NCBI GenBank assembly: GCA_902826835.1
Contig: CADEGH010000001.1
Location: 186,001 to 250,000 of the forward strand
Length of the DNA stretch: 64,000 bases
Direction: 5' to 3'
Source: an uncultured bacterium
GTDB lineage: Bacteria > Planctomycetota > GCA-002687715
Part shown: positions 15,777-23,619 of the stretch, piece by piece
Layout: every line of letters begins with the position of its first letter
Position numbering within the stretch: position 1 is the first letter of the stretch
The notes under the pieces: model-generated
The model's database searches: none
Told to the model about the DNA's origin: nothing
The model's input: the letters and a program-made list of their open reading frames with translations, nothing else
Position numbers and translations under genes: made by a program

Positions 15777-18074
15777 TCAGGGAGGTGGAGGCCGGGGGGC
15801 GGGGGGGCGGTGCCAAAGGACGGCCCAAGCGGCCAACCAGACCGCAGCCGCGAGCAGGTTCCAAAGCCCGGGCCGAGACCCCGGCTCGGGGGTGATTTTG
15901 CGAGCGGCCGGATCCAGGCTCTGGGCTGAACAGAACTCGGCGTCGGACCCAATCGCCTCCACCGGGACCGATGAGCCTCCTTCCAGGATCACCGAGGCCG
16001 AGGTCCAAGGGTCGAGCGGCCCGGTGGCGCGGTACTCGCCCGGGGCCACAACCTGGAGATCGACACGAACTCCCGCTTGGATCACTTCGAGTGCTAACGG
16101 CTCGGTCGGCCCCAGCAGCGCGACGCCCTGCCGAGTCTCCGCAAACGAGAAAAATTCGGTGCCCTCGGAGAGGGGTCCGCTCAGCCAGTCGGCGACGACG
16201 CCAGCATGCGCGGGCTCGACTCCCCACGGAAACGAGGAGGTCATGATCTCCGTCGTGCCGCGTCGCCATCCCGCGGTCAACACCTCGCCGCCTTCCGCAC
16301 CGAGGTGGGCCACCGCGCCTGACGCCAAGTGCGTGCTGCAGCGCCAGCCGACTCCGAGGCGGCCCTCACCGGGGGCTCGCGGCGCCCATACTCCGACTAC
16401 GGGTTCTTCCCGATGGGCCCGCCCGGTGGACCGAAGGAGCAGGTCGACCGAAACGCCAGCCGGCGCGGGGACTACCCGAAAGCCCACCGACTGGGCCAAG
16501 GCCTCGGTCTTGGGCTCGGGATCCAACAGCACCGCCCACGCTTCGCAGTTCCGAGCCTGGATCCACGCTACTGTTTGCCTGACTTCTTCGGGGATCGCGA
16601 GGCCTGGGTCATCGAAGTCCGAGATGACCATCAAGACGCGCTTGCGATCCGAAGCAGGTTCGCCCTCCCCCCAGATGGCAGCGGATCGCAGGTCGGACAG
16701 CCTCGTGGGACCTCGCGGAATCCCGCGCAGCTCGACCTCCACTTCGCGCGCCGCTTCTACCGGGGGAAGAAGCGGGGTAACCGCGCTTCGGTCTGATCCG
16801 CCGAGGCGCAGAAAGGCGCAGCGATCCTCGGGGCGCAGTTTGGTCATGAGTAGGAGAATCGCCCTCCCAGCCCGCTCGAAGCGCTTCCCCTGCTCCATGC
16901 TTCCGGACGCATCCAAGGCCACGAGCAGATCGCGGCCGCCGTCTTGCCCGGACCGTAGGGGAAGATCCACATCGAGCGAAGAGCTTGCATAACCTCCGCC
17001 ACCAAATGCCTGATTTCCGCCGAAGACCCACACTCTCCGGGGTCTCGTTCCCGAGACTACGATGGGAGAATCGACGAGCCCGCCCATCGGCAGGGGAGCG
17101 TTTGCCACGATGAGCCGATCCGCCTGCGTCCAGACGGAGGCAGTCGGAAAGTCCTCCCCCAACTCCCGCATCTCGAGGTCGCTTCGAATCCGCAGGTCCG
17201 AAACGACTCGCCCGCGGTCCCTACCTGCAACCAAGACCAGCCGTCGCGACGAGCCTCGAATCGGTAGTCGCAGGACTGGCGTCGTAACCACCGCGCCCGA
17301 TCCGGAGGAAAGCTCGACGCGCCATTCCGATGCCAGAAGCTCGGGAGTGACCGACCAATCGACCCGCGTGGGAATCCCCGGATTCACCACAACATCGAGA
17401 TCCAGACCGGGAGCGCGGCCGAGCACGCGCTGTGAGCGAGTGATATCCCCCACAATTTCCATCGACACACTCTGACGGCGCCCCGCCTCGAGCGCATGCA
17501 CCGGAGGCAGCCAACGAGCGAAGAGAAGTTCATTCGGTGGCTCAAGAGTCGTGGGATCCATCCAATCCGCGCCGCGCCGGTGGGCCAAGCTTCGCGCTTC
17601 CTCCCAGTCGATCGTCGAAGTGCGAAGGTCTCCCAAAAGTAGGATGGAGGGAACGCGGGGGGCCAGGACCTGGAGTCCCAGCGCCAAGGCTCCTGCCACC
17701 AAGGACGCCTCACCGCCGCGATGCCCTGAGGGTGAGCTCGGCGGGGCGCCCGAGTGGGCCTCCCACTCCCGAAGGCTCTTCGCCTGGATCCACAGCTTCG
17801 GAGGGCGCCCGAGAATCACCGCGGTCACGGGCGAATCTCCCCGCGCCAGCGCAATGTTGCGAACCGTCTCTCGCGCCAGCTGCAGGGCGCGGACGGGATT
17901 TTGAACGTGACTCGCGGACCAGTCGACCAGAACCAGGAGAGGTCGGGGCTCGCTGAATCGGCCCGCAGGGACGACCCAGGCAGAGGCGGCGAAGAGGGCG
18001 GCGAGAAGGACAGAACAGCGCCGAACCCGGCGTACTCTCGATGGGTGTGCTTCTCGTATGCGCTGGTGATTCAC
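15777..18074 (-). CDS. Membrane-anchored protein with two von Willebrand A-like domains
   Basis: A 765-residue envelope protein. After a signal-anchor ('CSVLLAALFAASAWVVPAG') comes a first vWA-like region with 'LLVLVDWSASHVQNP' and 'ILLLGDLRTSTIDW'. The second vWA domain, near residue 400, has a full metal site: 'LLVALDASGSMEQGKRF' (DxSxS), 'GPTRLSDLRSA' (Thr) and 'LMVISDFDDPG' (Asp). A transmembrane helix ('LLAAAVWLAAWAVLW') lies at the C-terminus. It resembles the large vWA membrane proteins found with MoxR ATPases, but no MoxR is nearby. The start is GTG at 18074, overlapping the mnmA stop as GTGA; upstream sequence in this frame is only the opposite frame of mnmA. Confidence 0.8.
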   Translation of the reverse strand: MNHQRIREAHPSRVRRVRRCSVLLAALFAASAWVVPAGRFSEPRPLLVLVDWSASHVQNPVRALQLARETVRNIALARGDSPVTAVILGRPPKLWIQAKSLREWEAHSGAPPSSPSGHRGGEASLVAGALALGLQVLAPRVPSILLLGDLRTSTIDWEEARSLAHRRGADWMDPTTLEPPNELLFARWLPPVHALEAGRRQSVSMEIVGDITRSQRVLGRAPGLDLDVVVNPGIPTRVDWSVTPELLASEWRVELSSGSGAVVTTPVLRLPIRGSSRRLVLVAGRDRGRVVSDLRIRSDLEMRELGEDFPTASVWTQADRLIVANAPLPMGGLVDSPIVVSGTRPRRVWVFGGNQAFGGGGYASSSLDVDLPLRSGQDGGRDLLVALDASGSMEQGKRFERAGRAILLLMTKLRPEDRCAFLRLGGSDRSAVTPLLPPVEAAREVEVELRGIPRGPTRLSDLRSAAIWGEGEPASDRKRVLMVISDFDDPGLAIPEEVRQTVAWIQARNCEAWAVLLDPEPKTEALAQSVGFRVVPAPAGVSVDLLLRSTGRAHREEPVVGVWAPRAPGEGRLGVGWRCSTHLASGAVAHLGAEGGEVLTAGWRRGTTEIMTSSFPWGVEPAHAGVVADWLSGPLSEGTEFFSFAETRQGVALLGPTEPLALEVIQAGVRVDLQVVAPGEYRATGPLDPWTSASVILEGGSSVPVEAIGSDAEFCSAQSLDPAARKITPEPGSRPGLWNLLAAAVWLAAWAVLWHRPPAPRPPPP

Positions 18075-19186
18075 ACCGTCAGACCTTCGGTCACCGGACA
18101 GGGCAGCGAGCGATGAATCCAGCCGCCGACCACGATGGAATCGCCGTCGTAGACCACCGCCGCCTGACCCGGCGTCACCGCATCCTGGGGATCTTCGAAG
18201 CGGACCCGAAACTGCGTCGGCTCGATCACTTCGACGACCGCAGGAACGGGTCGATGGTGACTCCGGATTTGGACTGTGGCGGAGAATTGCTGACTGACCT
18301 CGGGAACCCGGCCGGACCATATGGCCGCCGAAGCCTCGAGCCCCGCGGCCATCAGAGAAGTGCGGGGCCCCACGTGGACCGCCCCGGTCTCCGGTTCGAT
18401 CCTGGTCACGTAAAGCGGATGCGGCTGACCGGAAGGTAGGCCTCGCCGCTGACCGATCGTGAATAGGGCGGTGCCCTCGTGGCGGCCGATTTCGATTCCC
18501 GACGGGTCGAGGATCGGCCCCGGTCGCAGGCTTCCCGAGGCTCGCTCGCGCAGGACGTCGCGGTAATCCCCAGTCGGCACGAAACAAATTTCCATGCTCT
18601 CGGGCTTCTCGGCGACCGGCAGTCGGAAGCGGCGAGCCTCGTTGCGGACCTGCTGCTTGGTCATCTCGCCGAGCGGGAACCGGGTGCGGGAGAGCGCCGC
18701 CTGGTCGAGAGAGAACAGCACGTAGGACTGGTCCTTCGCACGATCCAAGCCCCGTGCCACGCTAAGCCTGCCGTGACGGTCCACGATGCGGGCATAGTGC
18801 CCCGTGGCAACGTAAGTGGCCCCGAAGTCGTCGGCCGCGCGAAGCAACACCCCCATCTTGAAGCGACGATTGCACTCGATGCACGGATTGGGGGTCCGCC
18901 CGAGGAGGTACGCCTGGGTGAACTCCGCGATGAGTTGATCGAAGGGTTCCGAAAGGTCGAGCGCGTAGAACGGGATTCCCAATCGATCGGCGACGCGGCG
19001 GGCGTCCTGAGCATCATCGACGCTGCAGCAGCCTTGGCGCGAAGCTCGGGCGGCCCCGGGCTTTTGGCCGTTGCGCATGAAAACGCCGAGTACCTCGTGG
19101 CCGGCTTCGAGCAGACGGGCGGCGACGACGCTGGAATCGACCCCGCCGCTCATCGCCACCAGGATGCGTTGTTTTGCGCCACTCAT
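18071..19186 (-). CDS. mnmA: tRNA-specific 2-thiouridylase MnmA
   Basis: Thiolates U34 of tRNA-Lys, -Glu and -Gln. The 371-residue protein has the PP-loop 'VAMSGGVDSSVVAARLLEAG' at its N-terminus, the first catalytic cysteine in 'TPNPCIECNRRFK' and the second in 'KPESMEICFVPTGDYR'. The tRNA-binding C-terminal domain includes 'FTIGQRRGLPSGQPHPLYV'. The frame is open further upstream, but those codons run across yajC on the other strand; the ATG at 19186 is the natural start. It is divergent from yajC (63-base gap) and overlaps the vWA gene by 4 bases. Confidence 0.95.
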   Translation of the reverse strand: MSGAKQRILVAMSGGVDSSVVAARLLEAGHEVLGVFMRNGQKPGAARASRQGCCSVDDAQDARRVADRLGIPFYALDLSEPFDQLIAEFTQAYLLGRTPNPCIECNRRFKMGVLLRAADDFGATYVATGHYARIVDRHGRLSVARGLDRAKDQSYVLFSLDQAALSRTRFPLGEMTKQQVRNEARRFRLPVAEKPESMEICFVPTGDYRDVLRERASGSLRPGPILDPSGIEIGRHEGTALFTIGQRRGLPSGQPHPLYVTRIEPETGAVHVGPRTSLMAAGLEASAAIWSGRVPEVSQQFSATVQIRSHHRPVPAVVEVIEPTQFRVRFEDPQDAVTPGQAAVVYDGDSIVVGGWIHRSLPCPVTEGLTV

Positions 19187-19249
19187 TCCAGCGGCTTCCA
19201 TGGGCCCATCCACCACGGTAGTTTCTACCATTCCCCGGGAGTCCACTGC

Positions 19250-19630
19250 ATGAGTTTCTCGCCTCTCCTCCTCCAATCCGGAGGTGGCGGCATCCAAGAG
19301 ATGCTGCCCCTGCTGCTCGCCTTCTTGGCAATTTTCTACTTCGTGCTCTTTCGCCCGCAGCAACGCGAAAAGAAGGCCCGGGAGGAGATGATCAAGAACC
19401 TCAAGAAGGGGGATGAAGTCGTCATCCAGGGGGGGATCGTCGCCAAGATCCACCGCCTGGAGGCCGATGGGCCGTTTGCCCATCTCGACTTGGACGGGAC
19501 CGCTCGGATGCGGGTGGTCAAAGACTCCATCCTGAAGAAACTCGGCGAGCCGGCGCCGGCCAAGAAACCCCAGGACGCCAAGACTCCTGCGAACAGCGAA
19601 GACGCCAAAGCGGCGGCCGCTCGTTCTTGA
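19250..19630 (+). CDS. yajC: Preprotein translocase accessory subunit YajC
   Basis: Auxiliary inner-membrane component of the SecDF-YajC complex that assists the Sec translocon. The 126-residue protein has one N-terminal transmembrane helix ('EMLPLLLAFLAIFYFVLF'), the family signature 'FRPQQREKKAREEMIKNLKK' and 'GDEVVIQGGIVAKIHRLE'. An Ala/Lys-rich tail follows. The ATG has GGGAG upstream. secD and secF are not downstream; yraN follows after 204 bases. Confidence 0.94.
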   Translation: MSFSPLLLQSGGGGIQEMLPLLLAFLAIFYFVLFRPQQREKKAREEMIKNLKKGDEVVIQGGIVAKIHRLEADGPFAHLDLDGTARMRVVKDSILKKLGEPAPAKKPQDAKTPANSEDAKAAAARS

Positions 19631-19834
19631 GCAGCGATTTCGGGCGTCTTGTGCGGCAGCCCGCAGTCTCGGGATCGCGACCTCGCAGGCACCGAGACCT
19701 CCACCTCGCGAGTGCCGCCGCTCTCTCGCACTAAGCTGGGTCTTCGTTCGCCCCCGGGCTGAATCGCACGAGGGGGAATCGACTCTGGACGCAAAAAACC
19801 CCGGCCGATTCGTGGTTCCGACAGTCCGTAGTTC

Positions 19835-20179
19835 ATGAAACCCAATTGGTGGATTGGACGAGCCACGGAACGGCAAGCGGCCCGTTGGCTTCGCCGGCAA
19901 GGCTTTCGGATTCTAGGTCGAAACATCCGAGCGGGAGGCGGGGAAATTGACATCCTGGCTCAGGAGGGACCCGTGCTCGCGATCATCGAAGTCCGGTACC
20001 GCTCAGCATCGATCCTCGCCGCGGATCTGTCGGTGACTGTGGCCAAAGAGCGCCATCTCCGGCGATGCTGGAATGCCGTTCGAAGGGAGCGCTCTGGGCT
20101 GACTCACCATCCCGCCCGGTTCGACCTTCTGCTCACGAGCCAGTCTGGCGACTTCGTTCTTCTACGTGGGGTGCTTTGA
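19835..20179 (+). CDS. yraN: YraN/UPF0102 family endonuclease-like protein
   Basis: A 114-residue protein of the UPF0102 family, with a restriction-endonuclease-like fold and no settled function. It has the family core 'RQAARWLRRQGFRILGRN' followed by 'GGGEIDILAQEG' and 'LAIIEVRYRS', i.e. the E/D...ExR pattern of a PD-(D/E)xK nuclease with Arg in place of the usual Lys. In other bacteria the gene often neighbours rnhB or processing genes; here it stands alone after yajC and converges on the ribD operon. Confidence 0.86.
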   Translation: MKPNWWIGRATERQAARWLRRQGFRILGRNIRAGGGEIDILAQEGPVLAIIEVRYRSASILAADLSVTVAKERHLRRCWNAVRRERSGLTHHPARFDLLLTSQSGDFVLLRGVL

Positions 20180-20274
20180 TACCTGGATAGACGTCGTCAG
20201 GGGCCGATGTTTGGAGTCCGCTCTCACGCGGTCGCTCGGACCGGCAAATTCCGCCCGACTGCCGCCGCCCGACC

Positions 20275-20292
20275 AAAAAACCGGTGACCGGC
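20275..20292 (-). terminator. Intrinsic terminator downstream of the ribD operon
   Basis: On the minus strand CCGG-TCA-CCGG is followed at once by six T residues, with a G.T pair able to extend the 4-bp GC stem. It lies about 170 bases past the stop of the small membrane protein gene. The stem is short, so strength is uncertain. The rest of the 285-base gap (20180-20464) holds a 7-bp hairpin, GCCCGCA-TGG-TGCGGGC, but no RNA family I recognise. Confidence 0.5.
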
Positions 20293-20464
20293 CCCCTTCG
20301 GCGAATGCGCCACCGCCCGGAGACCAGGATCTCTAGGAAGGAGGGGCTTGGACGGCCTCCCCTATCCCCAAGACCATTCCGAAGAGGGCCGGCCCGGGCC
20401 CGCACCATGCGGGCGCAAGGAAGACCCATCTCGGGAGGTTGCCTCGTCGGAATCTGGCGATTCT

Positions 20465-20650
20465 CTACGGGCGGAAGGACTTGAGGCGCGACGCGAGTCG
20501 CCCCTCCAGCGCTCCTCGTCCTAGGGTGAGGAGAAACAACCCCCCGATCGTGATGGCGACGCCTACCGTTCCAATCAAGCAAAACAGGAGGCTGGCGGTG
20601 TAAAGGACCAGCGTCGAAGCCAGGGCGAAACCAGTGCGGGTTGATGACAC
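20465..20650 (-). CDS. Small two-TM membrane protein
   Basis: A 61-residue protein with two hydrophobic helices ('FALASTLVLYTASLLFCL' and 'VGVAITIGGLFLLTLGRG') and a basic C-terminal end. It lies 11 bases downstream of ribD in the same direction. I do not recognise the family. The strong hydrophobic pattern and tight spacing support it as a real gene rather than the 196-residue alternative frame over the same stretch, which is Arg/Pro-rich and featureless. Confidence 0.65.
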   Translation of the reverse strand: MSSTRTGFALASTLVLYTASLLFCLIGTVGVAITIGGLFLLTLGRGALEGRLASRLKSFRP

Positions 20651-20661
20651 CGCCGCTCGCC

Positions 20662-21795
20662 TCAGGGCTCTCGGTGGTTCGTGATGCGGCCCTCCAGAGC
20701 GAGATCGGAACCCTGATGGCCAACTATCCTGAGGTGGACATCCTGGAGCCAGACCGCCTGTTCGAGGGTGGGAAAGCCTGGTCCGGCGAGAGGACCCGGA
20801 GCGGTGATGCCTCCGACCAACAGCGGGGCGACGTAGACCCGCGCCCAGTTTGCAAGGCCGGCCGCGAGGAGCGCGCCCTGCACGGTCGGTCCTCCCTCCA
20901 CGAGGATGCGGTGCAGACCTTCATCTCGAAGCGAGGTGAGGGCTTCTTCGAGCGAGAGCCGCCCGGCATCTCCTGGGCTCACCGAGAGCGCGCGGGCACC
21001 CAGGGCTTCGAGGGCGGCCTTGCGCCCGTCGGCTTCGGGCCCCGCACAATGGTAGATCCAAGTGGGGTGATCCTGAGCCGTCTGAATCAGCTTCGAAGCC
21101 GGATCAATGTGAAGGCTCGAATCGAGGACGACACGCACGGCTTTCTTGCCGTTGGATTCCACGAGGCGCACCGTCAGCTCGGGATCATCAGTCTTCACGG
21201 TCGCCCGGCCGACCATCACGGCGTCGCAGCGGCGGCGCTCCGCGTGCACCTCGCGACGGCTCTCTTCGCTGGAGATCCAGCGCGAATCACCCTTCGCGGT
21301 GGAAACCTTGCCATCGGCGGTCATGGCCCACTTGAGGAGCACCCAAGGAAGCTTGCCGCGCAGATACGACCGGAAGTCAGCGATGAGGTCCATGGCCCGG
21401 GCATCGGCCGGGAGTTCCTCCACCTCGATGCCCGCTTCCTTGAGGACCGCGGTGGCCTTCTTGCCGTTCTTGGGATTGGGATCCGCCACCGCGTACACGA
21501 CGCGGCGAATGCCGGTCGCGATGATCGCGTCCGTGCACGGTTCCGTTTTCCCGTGCGTCGAACAGGGCTCGAGCGTGATGAACAGCTCGGCTCCGCGCGC
21601 CCGATCGCCCGCCTGGCCTAGGGCATAAACCTCGGCGTGGGCGCCGCCATATTCGCGGTGGTATCCCTCGCCAACGACTTCGCCACCCCGCACAACCAAG
21701 GCACCCACCCGAGGGTTCGGTTCAACCAGCCCGGTTCCCTTCTTGGCCAGCTTGATGGCTCGTTCCAAGAGGGCGTCATAGTTCGTGATGCTCAT
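20662..21795 (-). CDS. ribD: Bifunctional riboflavin biosynthesis deaminase/reductase RibD
   Basis: Deaminates then reduces the pyrimidine intermediate of riboflavin synthesis. The N-terminal cytidine-deaminase-like domain has the zinc site 'GGAHAEVYAL' and 'TLEPCSTHGKTEPCTDAI'. The C-terminal reductase domain (from about residue 150) includes 'PWVLLKWAMTADGKVST' and 'ILVEGGPTVQGALLAAGLAN'. At 377 residues both domains are complete. The ATG overlaps the miaB stop as ATGA. No FMN riboswitch is seen upstream of the operon. Confidence 0.95.
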   Translation of the reverse strand: MSITNYDALLERAIKLAKKGTGLVEPNPRVGALVVRGGEVVGEGYHREYGGAHAEVYALGQAGDRARGAELFITLEPCSTHGKTEPCTDAIIATGIRRVVYAVADPNPKNGKKATAVLKEAGIEVEELPADARAMDLIADFRSYLRGKLPWVLLKWAMTADGKVSTAKGDSRWISSEESRREVHAERRRCDAVMVGRATVKTDDPELTVRLVESNGKKAVRVVLDSSLHIDPASKLIQTAQDHPTWIYHCAGPEADGRKAALEALGARALSVSPGDAGRLSLEEALTSLRDEGLHRILVEGGPTVQGALLAAGLANWARVYVAPLLVGGITAPGPLAGPGFPTLEQAVWLQDVHLRIVGHQGSDLALEGRITNHREP

Positions 21796-23165
21796 GCGGA
21801 GTACGAATCCTCTGGTTCCCGCTTCCCGATCAGGCAGAGCGGGGTCGATTCTTCTACGAGGACGAGGGCCTCGCGACCGATCAACGAGTCGGGCCCCTCA
21901 AAATGGACGATCAAGTTCGTATGGGTGCGGCCGGTCAAGCGGGAGGCGTCGCGCTTGCTCGGACCCTCGACCAAGACCCGAACTCGCTGCCCCCGATACC
22001 GACTGCGCAGGGACGCGGAGATCTCGTCTTGCAAAGTCAAGAGACGTTCGTTGCGCGCTTCTTTGACCGCGCGGGGAACGGAGTCTTCGAGGGCCGCCGC
22101 CTTGGTGCCCTCGCGAGGGGAGTACTTGAACACGAATGAATTCTGGTAGCCGATCTCCGCCAAAAGTCGGCAACTGGCGCCGAAGTCCTCGTCCGTCTCT
22201 CCGGGATAGCCGACGATCCAGTCGGTGGCGAGTGCGAGATCCGGCACGCGACTTCGCAGCAATTCGACCGCGCGTCGGTATTCGTCCGTGGAGTAACCCC
22301 GGTTCATCGCCTGAAGGATGCGATCCGACCCCGACTGAACCGGCAAGTGGAGATAGCGACTGACGCGAGGATGCGACGCGATCGTCTCGGCCAATTCCTC
22401 GGTCATGTGGTTCGGATGCGAAGTGATGAAGCTCAGCCGCAGCAGGCCGGGGAGCTCCGAATGCAGCCTCGAAAGCAGCTTCGCCAGCGTGGTTCCGTCT
22501 CGCAGATCCAGCCCATAGGTGTCGATGCGCTGCCCCAGGATCGTGAGCTCGACGACCCCGTCTTGGACGAGGATCCGGGCCTCGGCGAGCAGATCCTCGA
22601 TCGGACGACTACGCTCGCGGCCCTGGGTGAAAGGCACGATGCAGAAGGTGCAGAACTTATTGCAGCCCCGCATCGCGGTGAGGAAGGCCTGGTGCTTCCG
22701 AGGGCGAACGCTGGCGTCGCGATCGAAGCTGAGCTCCTTACGGTCGACCGCGAGCACCCTGGCCCCGTGGCGAACCTCTTCCAACAAGGGGACGACATCC
22801 TCGAAGCGCGAGGTGCCTACGACGAGATCTACGTGCGGAGCGCGGTCGAAGATGGCGTCTTTGTGGTTCTGGGCCATGCAGCCCATCACGCCGATCACGA
22901 GGTCGGGGCGATCCTTCTTCAGGCGCTTCAGCGCTCCGAGCCGCCCGTAGACTTTGTCCTCGGCGTGTTCCCGAACGCTGCAGGTGTAGTACAGGACCAC
23001 ATCCGCCCCTCCCGGCGTGGGCACACGTTCGAACCCCGCTTTTTTCAGCTTGCCCAAGACGAGCTCGGAGTCCATCCGATTCATCTGGCAACCCATATCC
23101 TCCAGATAGACGCGAGGTGCCGCGCGTTCCGCGAGAGGATCCATGGGGGGGTGGCCGGACAGCAT
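21792..23165 (-). CDS. miaB: tRNA-2-methylthio-N6-dimethylallyladenosine synthase MiaB
   Basis: Radical-SAM methylthiotransferase modifying A37 of tRNAs. The N-terminal UPF0004 domain has 'VYLEDMGCQMNRMDSELV', 'YYTCSVREHAEDKVYGRLG' and 'VIGVMGCMAQ', supplying the three auxiliary-cluster cysteines. The radical-SAM motif is 'GCNKFCTFCIVPFTQGRERS'. A C-terminal TRAM domain carries 'VLVEGPSKRDASRLTGRTHT', specific to MiaB. The ATG at 23165 has GGAG 9 bases upstream; ATG 23144 and TTG 23180 are alternatives. It is the first gene of the miaB-ribD operon. Confidence 0.94.
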   Translation of the reverse strand: MLSGHPPMDPLAERAAPRVYLEDMGCQMNRMDSELVLGKLKKAGFERVPTPGGADVVLYYTCSVREHAEDKVYGRLGALKRLKKDRPDLVIGVMGCMAQNHKDAIFDRAPHVDLVVGTSRFEDVVPLLEEVRHGARVLAVDRKELSFDRDASVRPRKHQAFLTAMRGCNKFCTFCIVPFTQGRERSRPIEDLLAEARILVQDGVVELTILGQRIDTYGLDLRDGTTLAKLLSRLHSELPGLLRLSFITSHPNHMTEELAETIASHPRVSRYLHLPVQSGSDRILQAMNRGYSTDEYRRAVELLRSRVPDLALATDWIVGYPGETDEDFGASCRLLAEIGYQNSFVFKYSPREGTKAAALEDSVPRAVKEARNERLLTLQDEISASLRSRYRGQRVRVLVEGPSKRDASRLTGRTHTNLIVHFEGPDSLIGREALVLVEESTPLCLIGKREPEDSYSA

Positions 23166-23407
23166 TGACGGGGGCTCCAAGGAGGAGGACCGGCGATGTT
23201 AGGGACCAGGACCAAGGCCGCAAGCAAGCACCGCGAAGTCTTCCTCCGACCCCTTCGTGCGGCCCTGCGTTTCCCTCCCCGAGCGTCAAGCCGCCACATT
23301 CCGTAAGAGCCAATTTACATGGCGCGCCCGGCCTCAGCGCTCTCTCTTCCAGAGCCGGCAAAAAGCTGGGCAAAATCGGCGGTCTTCTGGTCGACCATGC
23401 TCCCTAC

Positions 23408-23428
23408 TTTTGGCACGCGGAGTGCTAA
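23408..23428 (+). promoter_or_regulatory. Sigma-54 (RpoN) -24/-12 promoter
   Basis: TTGGCACG-CGGA-GTGCT (23410-23426) matches the RpoN consensus TTGGCACG-N4-TTGCT at 12 of 13 defined positions. The invariant GG (23412-23413) and GC (23424-23425) are exactly 10 bases apart. The predicted start is near 23437, directly before the first hairpin of the RNA described next. The element is also an imperfect 9-1-9 inverted repeat, so a protein operator cannot be excluded. No RpoN activator gene is in the window. Confidence 0.68.
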
Positions 23429-23436
23429 AGGAATCC

Positions 23437-23572
23437 CGTCCGCCAACGCCGGACGTGCGAACAACGCGAGGAGCGATCCTCGCAAAAAGTTTGGCTCGTG
23501 TCGAGCCAGAGCAAGTGTTGGGTGATAGTTCCTGGAAGGGAGAGGCCTGCGAGGGCTTCTCCCTTTCTTTTT
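23437..23572 (+). ncRNA. Candidate sigma-54-dependent small RNA with four stem-loops
   Basis: About 136 nt between a near-consensus RpoN promoter and an intrinsic terminator, in a gene-free gap (23166-23619). Stem 1: CGTCCG (23437-23442) with CGGACG (23450-23455). Stem 2: GCGAGGA/TCCTCGC (23466-23472, 23477-23483), a perfect 7-bp stem closed by a GCGA (GNRA) tetraloop. Stem 3: TGGCTCG/CGAGCCA (23492-23498, 23502-23508) with a 3-base loop. A single-stranded stretch (23510-23535) then precedes the terminator hairpin. No convincing peptide frame ends before the terminator. Promoter type, size and four-hairpin layout match those of Vibrio Qrr RNAs, but no sequence relationship is claimed. The gene is divergent from miaB and convergent with the pseudopilin. 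Confidence 0.62.
23536..23572 (+). terminator. Intrinsic terminator of the candidate small RNA
   Basis: GGGAGAGGCC (23538-23547) pairs with GGCTTCTCCC (23554-23563) over 10 bp with one G.U pair and a 6-base loop. Two flanking A-U pairs can extend it. The tract TTTCTTTTT follows directly. The orientation is plus only: the opposite strand has no T-tract. No plus-strand protein gene precedes it, which is itself evidence for a non-coding transcript here. Confidence 0.8.
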
Positions 23573-23619
23573 GTCCCGCGTCCCCGCGCCCGCTGCGGGC
23601 AGGCGGCGATGGAGCCCGA

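Noticed and set aside
20180..20464. Gap examined as a possible RNase P, SRP, tmRNA or 6S RNA gene
   Set aside because: The conserved core sequences of those RNAs are not present; only a small terminator and isolated hairpins are seen.
20133..20723. 196-codon minus-strand frame
   Set aside because: Arg/Pro-rich without domains, and in conflict with the hydrophobic small protein and the terminator in the same stretch.
23420..23428. GAGTGCTAA, the right half of a CIRCE (HrcA) element
   Set aside because: The left half TTAGCACTC is not present at 9-base spacing; the bases are better explained as the -12 part of the sigma-54 promoter.
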